Shown here in pieces: positions 55,345 to 63,514 of a stretch of 64,000 bases of DNA. The stretch spans positions 51,492 to 115,491 of the forward strand of contig NZ_JAHLOD010000004.1 in NCBI RefSeq assembly GCF_018917145.1. The letters run 5' to 3'. This DNA is from Clostridium bornimense (GTDB lineage: Bacteria; Bacillota; Clostridia; Clostridiales; Clostridiaceae). Below the pieces are notes generated by a model. It worked only from the letters and a program-made list of their open reading frames with translations, searched no databases and was not told where the DNA came from. Both the position numbers and the translations under genes were made by a program. The stretch's first letter is position 1; each line of letters begins with the position of its first letter.

Positions 55345-56409
55345 CTATTTTCCTAAACAACATTTTTTATATTTCTTTCCACTACCACAAGGACATGGTT
55401 CATTTCTCCCCACTGATACCACTTTTTTTACTGGCATTATACTTAATGGTTTGCCTATTTCATTAAGTGTAAATCCTCTTTCTTGCCAAATCCTAATGTT
55501 ATTATACAAATCTACATATGCCTCTTGAAACTCTTTTTCCTCTTTCTTATCTTTAAATTCTATTTTATTTATTCTAAATTCAATGCTAATATCTTGTACA
55601 ATTATTTCTCTTTGTCTAGCAGATCTAACATTAGACTCAACTATTTCTTCAGCTTTCTGTCTATTCTTTATCTTTCTATCTATAAGATCTACCGCTTTTA
55701 TAAATTCCTTAGTTTTTTCAACATAGTCTTCATCATAATACTTCATTAATTCATCCTTAGTAGGAATATAATAATTTTTTATCTCTATTACATCAAGTAA
55801 CTCTTGAACAAATCCGTCAATAAGAAATATAGAATTACTAGTTATATAACCACTACATTCAATAATATCTGAATTAGCTCTTGCACATAACATTACATAT
55901 TGCGTTAATTCATCATAATCTAATGGCTTAACATCATTAAATAACTCATTAAACAATTCTATAAAGAAACTAACTTCATAAACACCATATAAATTATTTG
56001 CTGCTGTTAGCGCATTCTTCACCAAATGATATCTTTTAACTTCATTACTTATATTGTTAATATCAAAATTATTTATTAATTCTTTTATATCACTAGCAAC
56101 TTCATAAACACTATCAATATCTTTTAAATCAAAAAATGCATATCCAAGTCCCCACATTGCTGAAAGAATTCTAGCCTTGATATACTCATCACTGAATCCT
56201 TGTTCCTTCATGGCAAGTTTTAATTCTTCTATAATAACAATAAGTTCTCTTATATATTGATCCTTTTTCATTTCTAATGTTAATACTTCAGCTAATTCTA
56301 GCTTCTTTAATTTTGATTTTCCCTTTATTGGATACATCTTTGTTAACTTGTCTAATTCTTTTCTTGTTAAAGTGCTTAATTGTTGTTGCAAAGTTCTTTC
56401 TTTTCTCAT
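55345..56409 (-). CDS. SEC-C motif protein, copy 1
   Basis: The 354-residue protein ends in GRNEPCPCGSGKKYKKCC, the zinc-binding SEC-C motif also found at the SecA C-terminus. Residues about 5-45 resemble a Rho_N/SAP-like helical module (LTRKELDKLTKMYPIKGKSK). The middle 280 residues are helical and unassigned. The partner and role are unknown. Sequence and layout are paralogous to the gene at 56726. ATG 56409 follows TAGGAGAAGG. It has the promoter shared with the Rpn genes. Confidence 0.85.
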   Translation of the reverse strand: MRKERTLQQQLSTLTRKELDKLTKMYPIKGKSKLKKLELAEVLTLEMKKDQYIRELIVIIEELKLAMKEQGFSDEYIKARILSAMWGLGYAFFDLKDIDSVYEVASDIKELINNFDINNISNEVKRYHLVKNALTAANNLYGVYEVSFFIELFNELFNDVKPLDYDELTQYVMLCARANSDIIECSGYITSNSIFLIDGFVQELLDVIEIKNYYIPTKDELMKYYDEDYVEKTKEFIKAVDLIDRKIKNRQKAEEIVESNVRSARQREIIVQDISIEFRINKIEFKDKKEEKEFQEAYVDLYNNIRIWQERGFTLNEIGKPLSIMPVKKVVSVGRNEPCPCGSGKKYKKCCLGK

Positions 56410-56448
56410 TTTACCTTCTCCTAATTAATTATCCGTGATGCTATTATC

Positions 56449-56477
56449 ATTATATATTAGTATTATAACTGATACAA
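56449..56477 (-). promoter_or_regulatory. Promoter of SEC-C copy 1 and the LCP gene
   Basis: TTGTAT-N17-TATAAT with spacer ending AATACTAATA, about 40 bases before the start. The -35 abuts a family 2 repeat at 56479. Confidence 0.8.
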
Positions 56478-56478
56478 C

Positions 56479-56553
56479 TTGTCACCAATACTTAATTAGA
56501 ACAGATTTATATATAAAAATCACTAACATATAATACCACACTTATTGCTTGTC
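56479..56553. repeat. Family 2 repeat copy, diverged
   Basis: The run TTGTCACCAATACTTAATTA...AACATATAATACCACACTTATTGCTTGTC follows the layout of 53205 and 54283 with about 80 percent identity over 75 bases and lacks the AAAAAGCCACAAAAG end. Confidence 0.72.
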
Positions 56554-56664
56554 TATAAAAATTCACACATATAAAAACCATAAAAAAATTATATATTAGT
56601 TTTGATATAGCCTTAGTAAAATATTTGCAAAATAAATACAAGAAGTTTTATATGATGTAATAAT

Positions 56665-56710
56665 AAAAAAGGCATCGATAACAAACTTTCATATGTTAAT
56701 ACGATACCTT
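56665..56710 (-). terminator. Terminator of SEC-C copy 2
   Basis: The stem AAGGTATCGTA/ TATCGATGCCTT (imperfect) is followed by TTTTT on the minus strand, 16 bases past the stop. Confidence 0.75.
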
Positions 56711-56725
56711 CTTTAATTTAATATT

Positions 56726-57808
56726 TTATTGTTCTTTTCCTAAACAACACTTTTTATACTTCTTACCACTTCCACAAGGACATGGTTCATTTCTTCCTAC
56801 TATCACTTTAGGGTTAAACGGCTCCAATTTTTCTGATTTACGCAATTCATAAGGCGTAAAACCTTTATTTTGCCAAATTCTGGTGTTGTTATAAAAGTTC
56901 ATATATACATCTACAAATCCTTGAATTTGTTTCATATTTTCAAATCTTATTCCTCTCAGTTCAAGTTCTATAAGAACACTCTCCATTTTACCCTCATGCC
57001 ATCTAGCTATAAAAGTAATTTCTTCAAAAGTATCTTCAGCTAACTCTTTATCTTTAACCATTCTATAAATAAACTTTTTTAATTCCTTATATTGCTTATT
57101 TTCTTCAACATATTCTTCAGTATAATACTTCATTAACTCATCTTTAGTAGGAATATAATATTCTTTTCCTTCTCTTGCATGAAGCATATTTTCAAAATCC
57201 CCCGCACCAATAAATAAGGAATCACTAGCCAAATAAATTCCATGTTTAACAATTCCCGCTCTACTCTTCTCATGTAAATCTACATATCTATTTAATTCAT
57301 CATAATCTAACGGTTCTACATCATTAAATAAGTCATTAAATAAATCTATTAAAAAGCTTATTTCATAAATACCATATAAATTAATACATGCAAACATTAC
57401 TTTTCTTATAAGGTGATACCTTTCAATTTCATAACTTATACTATTTACATCAAAGTTATCTATTAATTTTGTTACATCTGATGCAATTCTATAATCTATT
57501 AATTCAGATTTAAACTCTGTTGCAACATAGCCTAGTGAACGCAACATTAAGCATCTGCTAATCTTAATAGAATCTTCATCTTCATGTTTTTCTAACATAT
57601 CCATTTTTAACTCTTCTATAATTATTACAAGATCTCTTATAGTATCTTCTTTTTTCATCTCACTATTTAAAGCTTCTACTAATTCTTGCTTTTTCATTTT
57701 TGATTTTCCTTTTATAGGATATGTATAAGTCAATTCATTTAAATCTGTTTTAGTTAAGTTACTTAAATGTTCTAACAAAGTTATTGTTACATTTTTTTCT
57801 TTAAACAT
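56726..57808 (-). CDS. SEC-C motif protein, copy 2
   Basis: The 360-residue paralogue of the 55345 gene is similar throughout, with the N-terminal LTKTDLNELTYTYPIKGKSK, the shared ILIDLFNDLFNDVEPLDYDEL-type middle and the C-terminal GRNEPCPCGSGKKYKKCC. Differences are spread evenly, so the pair is older than the Rpn pair. ATG 57808 follows TAGGAG. It is separately promoted and terminated. The function is unknown; the zinc motif suggests binding to a protein or ribosome. Confidence 0.85.
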   Translation of the reverse strand: MFKEKNVTITLLEHLSNLTKTDLNELTYTYPIKGKSKMKKQELVEALNSEMKKEDTIRDLVIIIEELKMDMLEKHEDEDSIKISRCLMLRSLGYVATEFKSELIDYRIASDVTKLIDNFDVNSISYEIERYHLIRKVMFACINLYGIYEISFLIDLFNDLFNDVEPLDYDELNRYVDLHEKSRAGIVKHGIYLASDSLFIGAGDFENMLHAREGKEYYIPTKDELMKYYTEEYVEENKQYKELKKFIYRMVKDKELAEDTFEEITFIARWHEGKMESVLIELELRGIRFENMKQIQGFVDVYMNFYNNTRIWQNKGFTPYELRKSEKLEPFNPKVIVGRNEPCPCGSGKKYKKCCLGKEQ

Positions 57809-57870
57809 ATTATTTACTCCTAATTAAATATAATTCTTAATTTATGTTCCATAACACGATCATTACCTTC

Positions 57871-57899
57871 ATTATATATTAGTATGTAAATTGATACAA
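57871..57899 (-). promoter_or_regulatory. Promoter of SEC-C copy 2
   Basis: TTGTAT-N17-TATAAT with spacer ending CATACTAATA, 63 bases before the start. The downstream GAAGGTAATGATC also matches the Rpn copy 1 leader. Confidence 0.8.
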
Positions 57900-57934
57900 G
57901 ATTAGTGAGGATATATAAATTCCATATTAGTAAC

Positions 57935-58046
57935 CTGTTGCAGTTAAGTAGTGGTGAAATTAAGCCACTGCTTGTCACCACCACTTAAGTAGAACAGATT
58001 TATATATCAAACTTAACCAAATATAATACCCTACCATTACTTGTCC
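57935..58046. repeat. Family 2 repeat with inverted partner
   Basis: CTGTTGCAGTTAAGTAGTGG (from 57935) pairs with CCACCACTTAAGTAGAACAG (to 57997), 19 of 23 positions, with a 17-base loop; a standard repeat body then runs to CTTGTCC at 58046. Confidence 0.8.
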
Positions 58047-58101
58047 ATCGAAGGTTATTTAATTATCACCACACAAAAATAATTGCTTTATAGAATATAG
58101 A

Positions 58102-58144
58102 AAAGAACTGATACACAATAAATAAACATTGTGCCTCAGTTTTT
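58102..58144 (-). terminator. Terminator of Rpn copy 2
   Basis: The stem AACTGAGGCACAAT/ATTGTGTATCAGTT with two mismatches is followed by CTTTT on the minus strand. Confidence 0.75.
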
Positions 58145-58167
58145 TATAGTGACTACGTAGAGGTACT

Positions 58168-59031
58168 TTATTTTCTCATTCTTGCTACTTCATTAATATC
58201 TAATCCAGTTTTTAATGCAATTGTTTCGTCATCTAGTATATCTAACAATTTCTTTGCTATTTCTATTTTTTCTTCTCTTCTACCTTCTTTTATACCTTCT
58301 TCTCTACCTTCTTCTCTACCTTCTTCTCTTCCCTCTTCAATAAAAGTTGCTTGATCATGAAGGGCCATTTCTCTTGATAAATATGCTGCTCTTTCATTTT
58401 TATCCATACTCATAGCTGTTAATATCTCCAAGGCTTTATCAATATCTTTATTTGCTATAGCCATCTCCTCAATCTCCTTTCTTGATTCTCCTTTTATAAA
58501 TCTTATCCATTGTGATAACTTATCGCCTTCATAAACTTTTTTTAGCTTTGTCATCTCTACAAAGTGTATTTCCATTATATCTGTTAACATATATCCTTGA
58601 TTTTTTTCCATCAAGTTATAAACACTATGATATGTCTTACTTTTCGTAGCCTCAAAATCTACAATATTTATACATATTGTTTTCTTTAATCCTTTATATT
58701 TTTGTCCTATAAGCAATTGTTCTCCATACATCTTTGACCAATAATACAAACTTCTGGCTGGCATATATATTGTTCTTGAAAGTTGTATTTCTATATCGAC
58801 CTGTACACCTTTATCTATATTAGCTCTTATATCTAATATACTTTTCTTTGATTCAATATTTTCCTTAGTTATTTCACTATTTAATATCTCTACTGAAGAA
58901 ATTTTTTCATTCAATATTGATTCTAAAAGTGATATTAGCAAATCTGAATTTTTAGGATTTCCAAAAATTCTTTTAAATACATAATCATTTTTGGGCTTCA
59001 TTGAAAGCTGATCATTTTTTATTTCATCCAC
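58168..59031 (-). CDS. Rpn family recombination-promoting nuclease, copy 2
   Basis: The 287-residue near-copy of the gene at 53340 is almost identical over residues 11-230, including Asp67, Glu81 and Gln83, at protein and DNA level. The two then diverge. This copy has an expanded EEGREEGREEGREEG run followed by an unrelated C-terminus (EIAKKLLDILDDETIALKTG, LDINEVARMRK) that also looks like a short helix-turn-helix. Start GTG 59031 after GGAGGAAA. The usual promoter is present but no family 2 repeat lies upstream. Divergent from the DUF1659 cassette. Confidence 0.93.
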   Translation of the reverse strand: MDEIKNDQLSMKPKNDYVFKRIFGNPKNSDLLISLLESILNEKISSVEILNSEITKENIESKKSILDIRANIDKGVQVDIEIQLSRTIYMPARSLYYWSKMYGEQLLIGQKYKGLKKTICINIVDFEATKSKTYHSVYNLMEKNQGYMLTDIMEIHFVEMTKLKKVYEGDKLSQWIRFIKGESRKEIEEMAIANKDIDKALEILTAMSMDKNERAAYLSREMALHDQATFIEEGREEGREEGREEGIKEGRREEKIEIAKKLLDILDDETIALKTGLDINEVARMRK

Positions 59032-59081
59032 TAAAGGTTTCCTCCAACTTTAATTTTATCATTAGTATAATCTTTACCATT

Positions 59082-59110
59082 ATTATATATTAGTATACAA
59101 ATGGGTACAA
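59082..59110 (-). promoter_or_regulatory. Promoter of Rpn copy 2
   Basis: TTGTAC-N17-TATAAT with spacer ending TATACTAATA, 51 bases before the start, matching the other three. Confidence 0.78.
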
Positions 59111-59134
59111 GATTATTACTATTTATATATTTAA

Positions 59135-59165
59135 GTCAGAAAACAAATTGTTTCTGGCTTTTTTT
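59135..59165 (+). terminator. Terminator-like hairpin ahead of the DUF1659 cassette
   Basis: GTCAGAAAACAA/TTGTTTCTGGC followed by seven T on the plus strand. No plus-strand gene precedes it, so it may act as a leader attenuator of the cassette or simply insulate. Its GTTTCTGGCTTTTT arm is repeated in the terminator at 59987. Confidence 0.6.
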
Positions 59166-59237
59166 AATTTTCATAAAATTCATATGTCAACTTTTCATCA
59201 CATCCTCATATTTAAGAAGTGAAAGGAGTGATGTAAA

Positions 59238-59453
59238 ATGGCATCAACAATTGCAATGAACAAAACTGTTCAATTATCTTTTGTAACAAATGATGAAAAT
59301 GGTAAGGAGGTAACAAGTAAAGTGACCTTACCTAATCTTAAGTTAGACGCTAACTTAGATGATGTAGCTACTATCATAGATAGCTATGCTGAGCTTAGGG
59401 AAGGATCTTTATCCAACACTACCATTGTAGATGAAAGTTTATTAATTAAATAA
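59238..59453 (+). CDS. DUF1659 family small protein
   Basis: A 71-residue protein of unknown function with the family pattern VQLSFVTNDENGKEVTSKVT, PNLKLDANLDDVATIIDSY and a short C-terminal strand. It is translated from ATG 59238 after GAAAGGAGTG. DUF1659 proteins occur next to DUF2922 proteins in many Firmicutes, as here. Soluble, no membrane helix. Three genes in a row on the plus strand are spaced by 16-41 bases. Confidence 0.88.
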   Translation: MASTIAMNKTVQLSFVTNDENGKEVTSKVTLPNLKLDANLDDVATIIDSYAELREGSLSNTTIVDESLLIK

Positions 59454-59469
59454 TAAGGGGGAATAATAA

Positions 59470-59682
59470 ATGAAAACTTTAGTTATGAAATTTGTCACTG
59501 AAACTGGAACAAAGGTATCTATAAATGTACCAAAAGTAAAAGATACTGTGGATGACACAAAGATAAAAGAATTTATGGAGCTAGTAAAAGAAAAAGCTGT
59601 TTTCACTTTTAAGGGTGGAGATATAATTGCTATTGATAGTGCTAGCTTAACTGAAACTACAACTACTGATATTGCACTTTAG
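59470..59682 (+). CDS. DUF2922 family small protein
   Basis: A 70-residue protein with the pattern LVMKFVTETGTKVSINVPKV and IKEFMELVKEKAVFTFKGGD, ending in a Thr-rich strand. Function unknown; it shares a beta-alpha-beta layout with the DUF1659 product and may form a complex with it. GGGGGAATAATAA precedes the ATG. Confidence 0.88.
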   Translation: MKTLVMKFVTETGTKVSINVPKVKDTVDDTKIKEFMELVKEKAVFTFKGGDIIAIDSASLTETTTTDIAL

Positions 59683-59724
59683 TTTAAAATATTTATTATA
59701 TTGAAAAAGAGAGGATTGATTTAT

Positions 59725-59943
59725 ATGAAATTAACAGTTAAAGGTTTTAAAAAGGTGAATAATGCAGATACTAACACTGTAGAGGATAAAAGTATTATAA
59801 ATAAGGAATTAGATGTGCCTCCTATAGTAGGTTCGTTATTTTCTCTTATAGCTATCTTTATATTCTGTATTATTAAAGTAGCTAAATTCTTTGGTCTATT
59901 TAAAGATGCTAAGATATCTATTAACTCAGCAGATGAAATTTAA
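59725..59943 (+). CDS. Small single-helix membrane protein of the cassette
   Basis: The start is ATG 59725 with GAGAGGATTG; a longer frame from 59701 lacks a site. The 72 residues have a polar N-terminal domain (KLTVKGFKKVNNADTNTVED), one membrane helix (VGSLFSLIAIFIFCIIKV) and a short tail FKDAKISINSADEI. The family is not recognised. It is the third gene of the DUF1659-DUF2922 unit and could anchor the other two. Confidence 0.75.
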   Translation: MKLTVKGFKKVNNADTNTVEDKSIINKELDVPPIVGSLFSLIAIFIFCIIKVAKFFGLFKDAKISINSADEI

Positions 59944-59986
59944 TACTTATCTATTTTAATCACTCATCTATCTTAATTACTTAATC

Positions 59987-60025
59987 AAAGCCAGAAACTC
60001 AAAGAGAAGTTTCTGGCTTTTTCTT
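59987..60025 (+). terminator. Terminator of the DUF1659 cassette
   Basis: The stem AAAGCCAGAAACT/AGTTTCTGGCTTT (13 bp, perfect) is followed by TTCTTTTTC. It is nearly bidirectional and also follows the convergent manA gene. Confidence 0.9.
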
Positions 60026-60051
60026 TTTCATATTTTCTAACCCAAAAGATC

Positions 60052-60984
60052 TCAAAGTGGATTAGTTATTAACACTTCTAGTTTTCCTTCAACTGTGTAG
60101 GTTCCTAATGATGCTGGTAGTAGTATACTATCGCCTTTTTCAATAGTCTCTGTATAACCATTTCCCATAACTGTACCACTACCATCTACTATAGTTAAGA
60201 TAACAAAGTTATCACCATTAGTACTATTAGTGTAACTACTATCTATTGCGCATTTATCAATAGAAAAATATTGATTTTTGCATAGAGTTGTAAATTTATA
60301 TCCTGATTCTTCTTTATAATGTTCAATTAACTTTTTAGGACTTAATGAAAAATCTATAACTTCTAAAGATTTTTCTACATGTATTTCTCTTGGTCTTCCA
60401 TAATCATATACTCTATAGGTAATATCACTATTTTGTTGAATTTCAGCTATTATAAGTCCTGCACCTATAGCATGTACAAGACCACTGTTTATTAAAAATG
60501 CATCGCCTTTTTTTACTTTAATTCTATTTAAACAATGCTCTACAGTGTTGTTTTTTATCGCTGCTTCAAATTCTTCTTTAGTACAGCCATTTGTACCAAC
60601 AATAAGCTCTGCACCTTCTTGTGCTTCTACTACATACCAAGCTTCTGTTTTACCAAAGGAATTCTCTTTTATCTTTGCATATTCATCATTAGGATGGACT
60701 TGCACTGAAAGATTTTCATTAGAATTTATAAGTTTAACTAGTAGTGGAAACTTTTTAGATGCATATTTTTCACCTAAGATTTCTTCACCATTACTTGCAA
60801 TTAGTTTATCAAAACTAATTCCTTTAAATCTTCCATTGGCTACAATGCTTGTACCATTTTCATGACAAGCAACATCCCAACTTTCTCCAATATTCCCCTC
60901 TGGTAAGTTGAATCTAAAAGATTGTAGATCTCTGCCACCCCATATTTTTTCGTAATATAGATTTTCAAATTTAATTGGATACAT
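60052..60984 (-). CDS. manA: Class I mannose-6-phosphate isomerase
   Basis: This cupin enzyme interconverts fructose-6-P and mannose-6-P using zinc. The 310-residue protein has YPIKFENLYYEKIWGGRDLQ, KLINSNENLSVQVHPNDEYA (metal His), FGKTEAWYVVEAQEG and INSGLVHAIGAGLIIAEIQQ, the short Firmicute form. ATG 60984 has only a weak GTGAGAAC. Product use could be catabolism or nucleotide sugar synthesis. Confidence 0.95.
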   Translation of the reverse strand: MYPIKFENLYYEKIWGGRDLQSFRFNLPEGNIGESWDVACHENGTSIVANGRFKGISFDKLIASNGEEILGEKYASKKFPLLVKLINSNENLSVQVHPNDEYAKIKENSFGKTEAWYVVEAQEGAELIVGTNGCTKEEFEAAIKNNTVEHCLNRIKVKKGDAFLINSGLVHAIGAGLIIAEIQQNSDITYRVYDYGRPREIHVEKSLEVIDFSLSPKKLIEHYKEESGYKFTTLCKNQYFSIDKCAIDSSYTNSTNGDNFVILTIVDGSGTVMGNGYTETIEKGDSILLPASLGTYTVEGKLEVLITNPL

Positions 60985-61090
60985 ATAGTTCTCACAATTA
61001 TTACTCTATATTTAGTATATTTTATTAGAGCGTATTTGCTATATAAAAAAATAACTTATAATTGAAACTAAAATAAATGCATCTTAAAAT

Positions 61091-62811
61091 GTGACTAAGG
61101 TTAAAGCTGCTGTATATGATACAAATATAAAATCAAGTCATTTAAACAATCATTATCTTTTAAATACCCTTGAAAAAATAGTACTTATGAATCACGAAAT
61201 TATTAGTAATGAACTTGATGAAAAAAGCCAAGTATTAATTGAAAAAGTTGAAGAAATGGAAAAAGAAATAGATTCTAAAAATAAAGAGATAGAAAATCTT
61301 AAAAATGAATTAGAATTTTTAAAAGGGATTATTTCAAATAAAAATAAGAAAATATTTGGAGCATCTAGTGAGCAGGTAGATGCTAATCAATTATGCTTTT
61401 TTAATGAAGCAGAAAAACATAGTGATTCAAAAGTAGAAGAACCTACGGTTGAAGAAATTACATATAAAAGAGCAAAGAAAAGTAATAATACTGGTAAAAA
61501 AGATAACCTTGCTAATTTAGAAAGAGTAGTTATAGAACATAAATTAGAAGGTAAAGATTTAATCTGTAGTGAATGCGGAAATGAATTAATAGAGATCGGG
61601 GTTAAATCTAAAAAGGAAGTACTTAAGTTTATTCCTGCTAAATTAATAGTGGAAGAACACGTAGTGTACAGCTACGCTTGTAAATCATGTGAAAAAGAAA
61701 ATATGGATAGTAAAATTATTTCAGCTGAAATGCCTAAATCTGTTTTTTATAACTGTATGGCTTCTAAGGAGTTAATCGCTCATACTATTATTCTTAAATA
61801 TCATCACGCTATGCCATTATATAGACAACAGTCTTATTTTGATATGATGGGTGCCACCCTTAGTCGTCAGACTTTATGTAATTGGACTATGTCAGCAGCT
61901 AATGTATTAGATCCGATTTATAATCACATGAAAAAGGAACTTCTACGTAGAAATTATATTCATGCTGATGAGACTACATTGAAAGTAATCAATGATAATG
62001 GTAAGAACTCCAAGTCTAAAAAATATATGTGGTTATATATGAGCGAAACTAATGCAAAGCCGATAATTCTTTATGATTATCAAAATACGCGGTCTAGTTC
62101 ATGTCCTAAGGCTTTTCTTGGAGAATATAGTGGATATCTACAGACAGATGGATATTCAGGATATAATTCCGTAAGCGAAGCTACTAGGATATATTGCTTA
62201 GCTCATATACGAAGAAAATTCTATGAAATAATAGAAAATCTTGATGAAGAAGCCCTAAAAAAATCTCGTGGTGTAATAGGGTTTAATTATTGTGAGCAAA
62301 TTTATAAACTTGAAAAAGAACTGAGAGAAGCTTATGCTTCTAATGAAGATTTTTATGATATTAGATTTAACATAAGAAAGGAAAAGTTAGCTCCTATTAT
62401 AGATAACTTTATTGAATATGTTGAAACTGAAATAAAAGATGCACTGTTAGGGGAAGTCCTTTAGGTAAAGCATTAGATTATGCTAAAAAACATTTACCTG
62501 GGCTAAAAAATGTGTTGTTAGATGGATCACTTGAAGTAGATAATAATGCTGCTGAAAGAGCTATTAAACCTTTTGTTATTGGACGTAAGAATTTCTTATT
62601 TGCTAATACTGCTAAAGGTGCAACAGCTAGCGCTAAGCTTTATAGCATTATAGAAACAGCTAAAGCTAATAAGTTAGTAATAGAACGATATTTAGTTTAT
62701 CTTTTCGAGAACTTAGTAGATCTTGATATCACTGATAGCGAAAACTTAAAAAGATTAATGCCTTGGTCAAATACTCTTTCTAATAACTTGAAGACAAAAA
62801 TAAAGGAATAA
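61091..62811 (+). pseudogene. IS66 transposase (TnpC), frameshifted
   Basis: The first frame (GTG 61091 to a stop at 62464, 457 codons) carries a coiled-coil N-terminus, a zinc-finger region (CSECGN and CKSCE) and the first DDE residues in HADETTLK and LQTDGYSGYN. The end of the transposase continues in another frame from about 62463, with ALDYAKKHLPGL and the DDE glutamate in DNNAAERAIKPF, to 62811. Compared with copy 2, two extra bases lie between GCACT and AGTCC at about 62447-62455. The catalytic triad is split, so the enzyme is probably dead. Confidence 0.9.
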
Positions 62812-62813
62812 AA

Positions 62814-62857
62814 ATATCCCGATAGGGTTTATCACTTTGATTTACCCTACGGGATAT
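62814..62857 (+). terminator. Hairpin in the IS66 right end
   Basis: ATATCCCGATAGGG pairs with CCCTACGGGATAT across a 17-base loop and is followed by TTTTAG. The same hairpin occurs in copy 2 at about 63566-63600. Confidence 0.75.
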
Positions 62858-62952
62858 TTTAGTATATTTTTCAAAACTGTTAAAGGTACCAAAACTTTGA
62901 CGCTTACGTTTTTACACTATTTCCTGTGTCTATAAAATTTATTTATTCAGAT

Positions 62953-63042
62953 TTAAAATTTGCTTGTTCTTTTTCTTCGTTTTTCTTTCCTTTCCTGCTG
63001 CTGACGATACCAATCATCTTTTGCTTTAATAGTATTTTGCAT
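62953..63042 (-). pseudogene. Remnant of a basic protein between the two IS66 ends
   Basis: A 29-residue C-terminal fragment, TIKAKDDWYRQQQERKEK followed by a basic RRKRTSKF tail. An upstream piece in another frame (KQQTIAGTQDKVMTGTF) joins to it after one base shift near 63053. The parent gene is not recognised. The sequence lies inside the interval bounded by the two insertion sequences. Confidence 0.4.
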
Positions 63043-63118
63043 TCTTAGCGATTCCAAAAAGTACCTGTCATAACCTTATCTTGAGTTCCTGCTATCGTTT
63101 GTTGCTTTGATCGTAAAC

Positions 63119-63313
63119 CTAATAAATAATCAATTTTACATTGAAATGCTTACTTATGATTACACATTCTTCCACAGTAGTTTGGCAACGTTTATTAATT
63201 AAATCATTAAAACGTTCTTCCTTAATTCTTAACTCGTTAGCAATATAATATGGCATTAACAACTTTTCATCTACCAATTTTTCTATATTTTCACAATAAT
63301 AATATTTACCCAT
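63119..63313 (-). CDS. Small possible helix-turn-helix protein, 64 residues
   Basis: The frame reads NIEKLVDEKLLMPYYIANEL and RIKEERFNDLINKRCQTTVE, then ECVIISKHFNVKLIIY. The spacing resembles an XRE-type helix-turn-helix with its second helix around residues 33-42. The upstream site is poor. It could be the N-terminal part of the gene whose remnants follow at 62953-63110. Confidence 0.4.
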   Translation of the reverse strand: MGKYYYCENIEKLVDEKLLMPYYIANELRIKEERFNDLINKRCQTTVEECVIISKHFNVKLIIY

Positions 63314-63514
63314 TCACAAATCTTTGTCTCAACCATAATTATAATATATCCAACATTACTATTGGTAATAAAATTAACATTAATCCTTTATTTGACAATA
63401 TTCTACTAATCAAAATTTATTTATTTTTTTCAGTGAATTAAGCATTTATTAACATCTAATCTGTATAGTCATTAACGAGGAGGTTTTTATATATGAACCA
63501 GTTAATAAATGTAT

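Larger units (their letters stand above)
61091..62907 (+). mobile_element. IS66-family insertion sequence, copy 1 (degenerate)
   Basis: The right end is GGTACCAAAACTTTGACGCT with TAC, positions 62885-62907, whose reverse complement begins GTAAGCGTC as in IS66 elements. It matches the end of copy 2. No tnpA or tnpB is present, as in the tnpC-only (ISBst12-like) group. No intact left inverted repeat was found between manA and the transposase; the best trace is AGAGCGT near 61026. The left boundary is therefore only the gene start. Confidence 0.8.

Noticed and set aside
62440..62470. Programmed frameshift in the IS66 transposase
   Set aside because: Copy 2 is continuous at the same place and differs by two bases, so the shift in copy 1 is a mutation and not a recoding signal.
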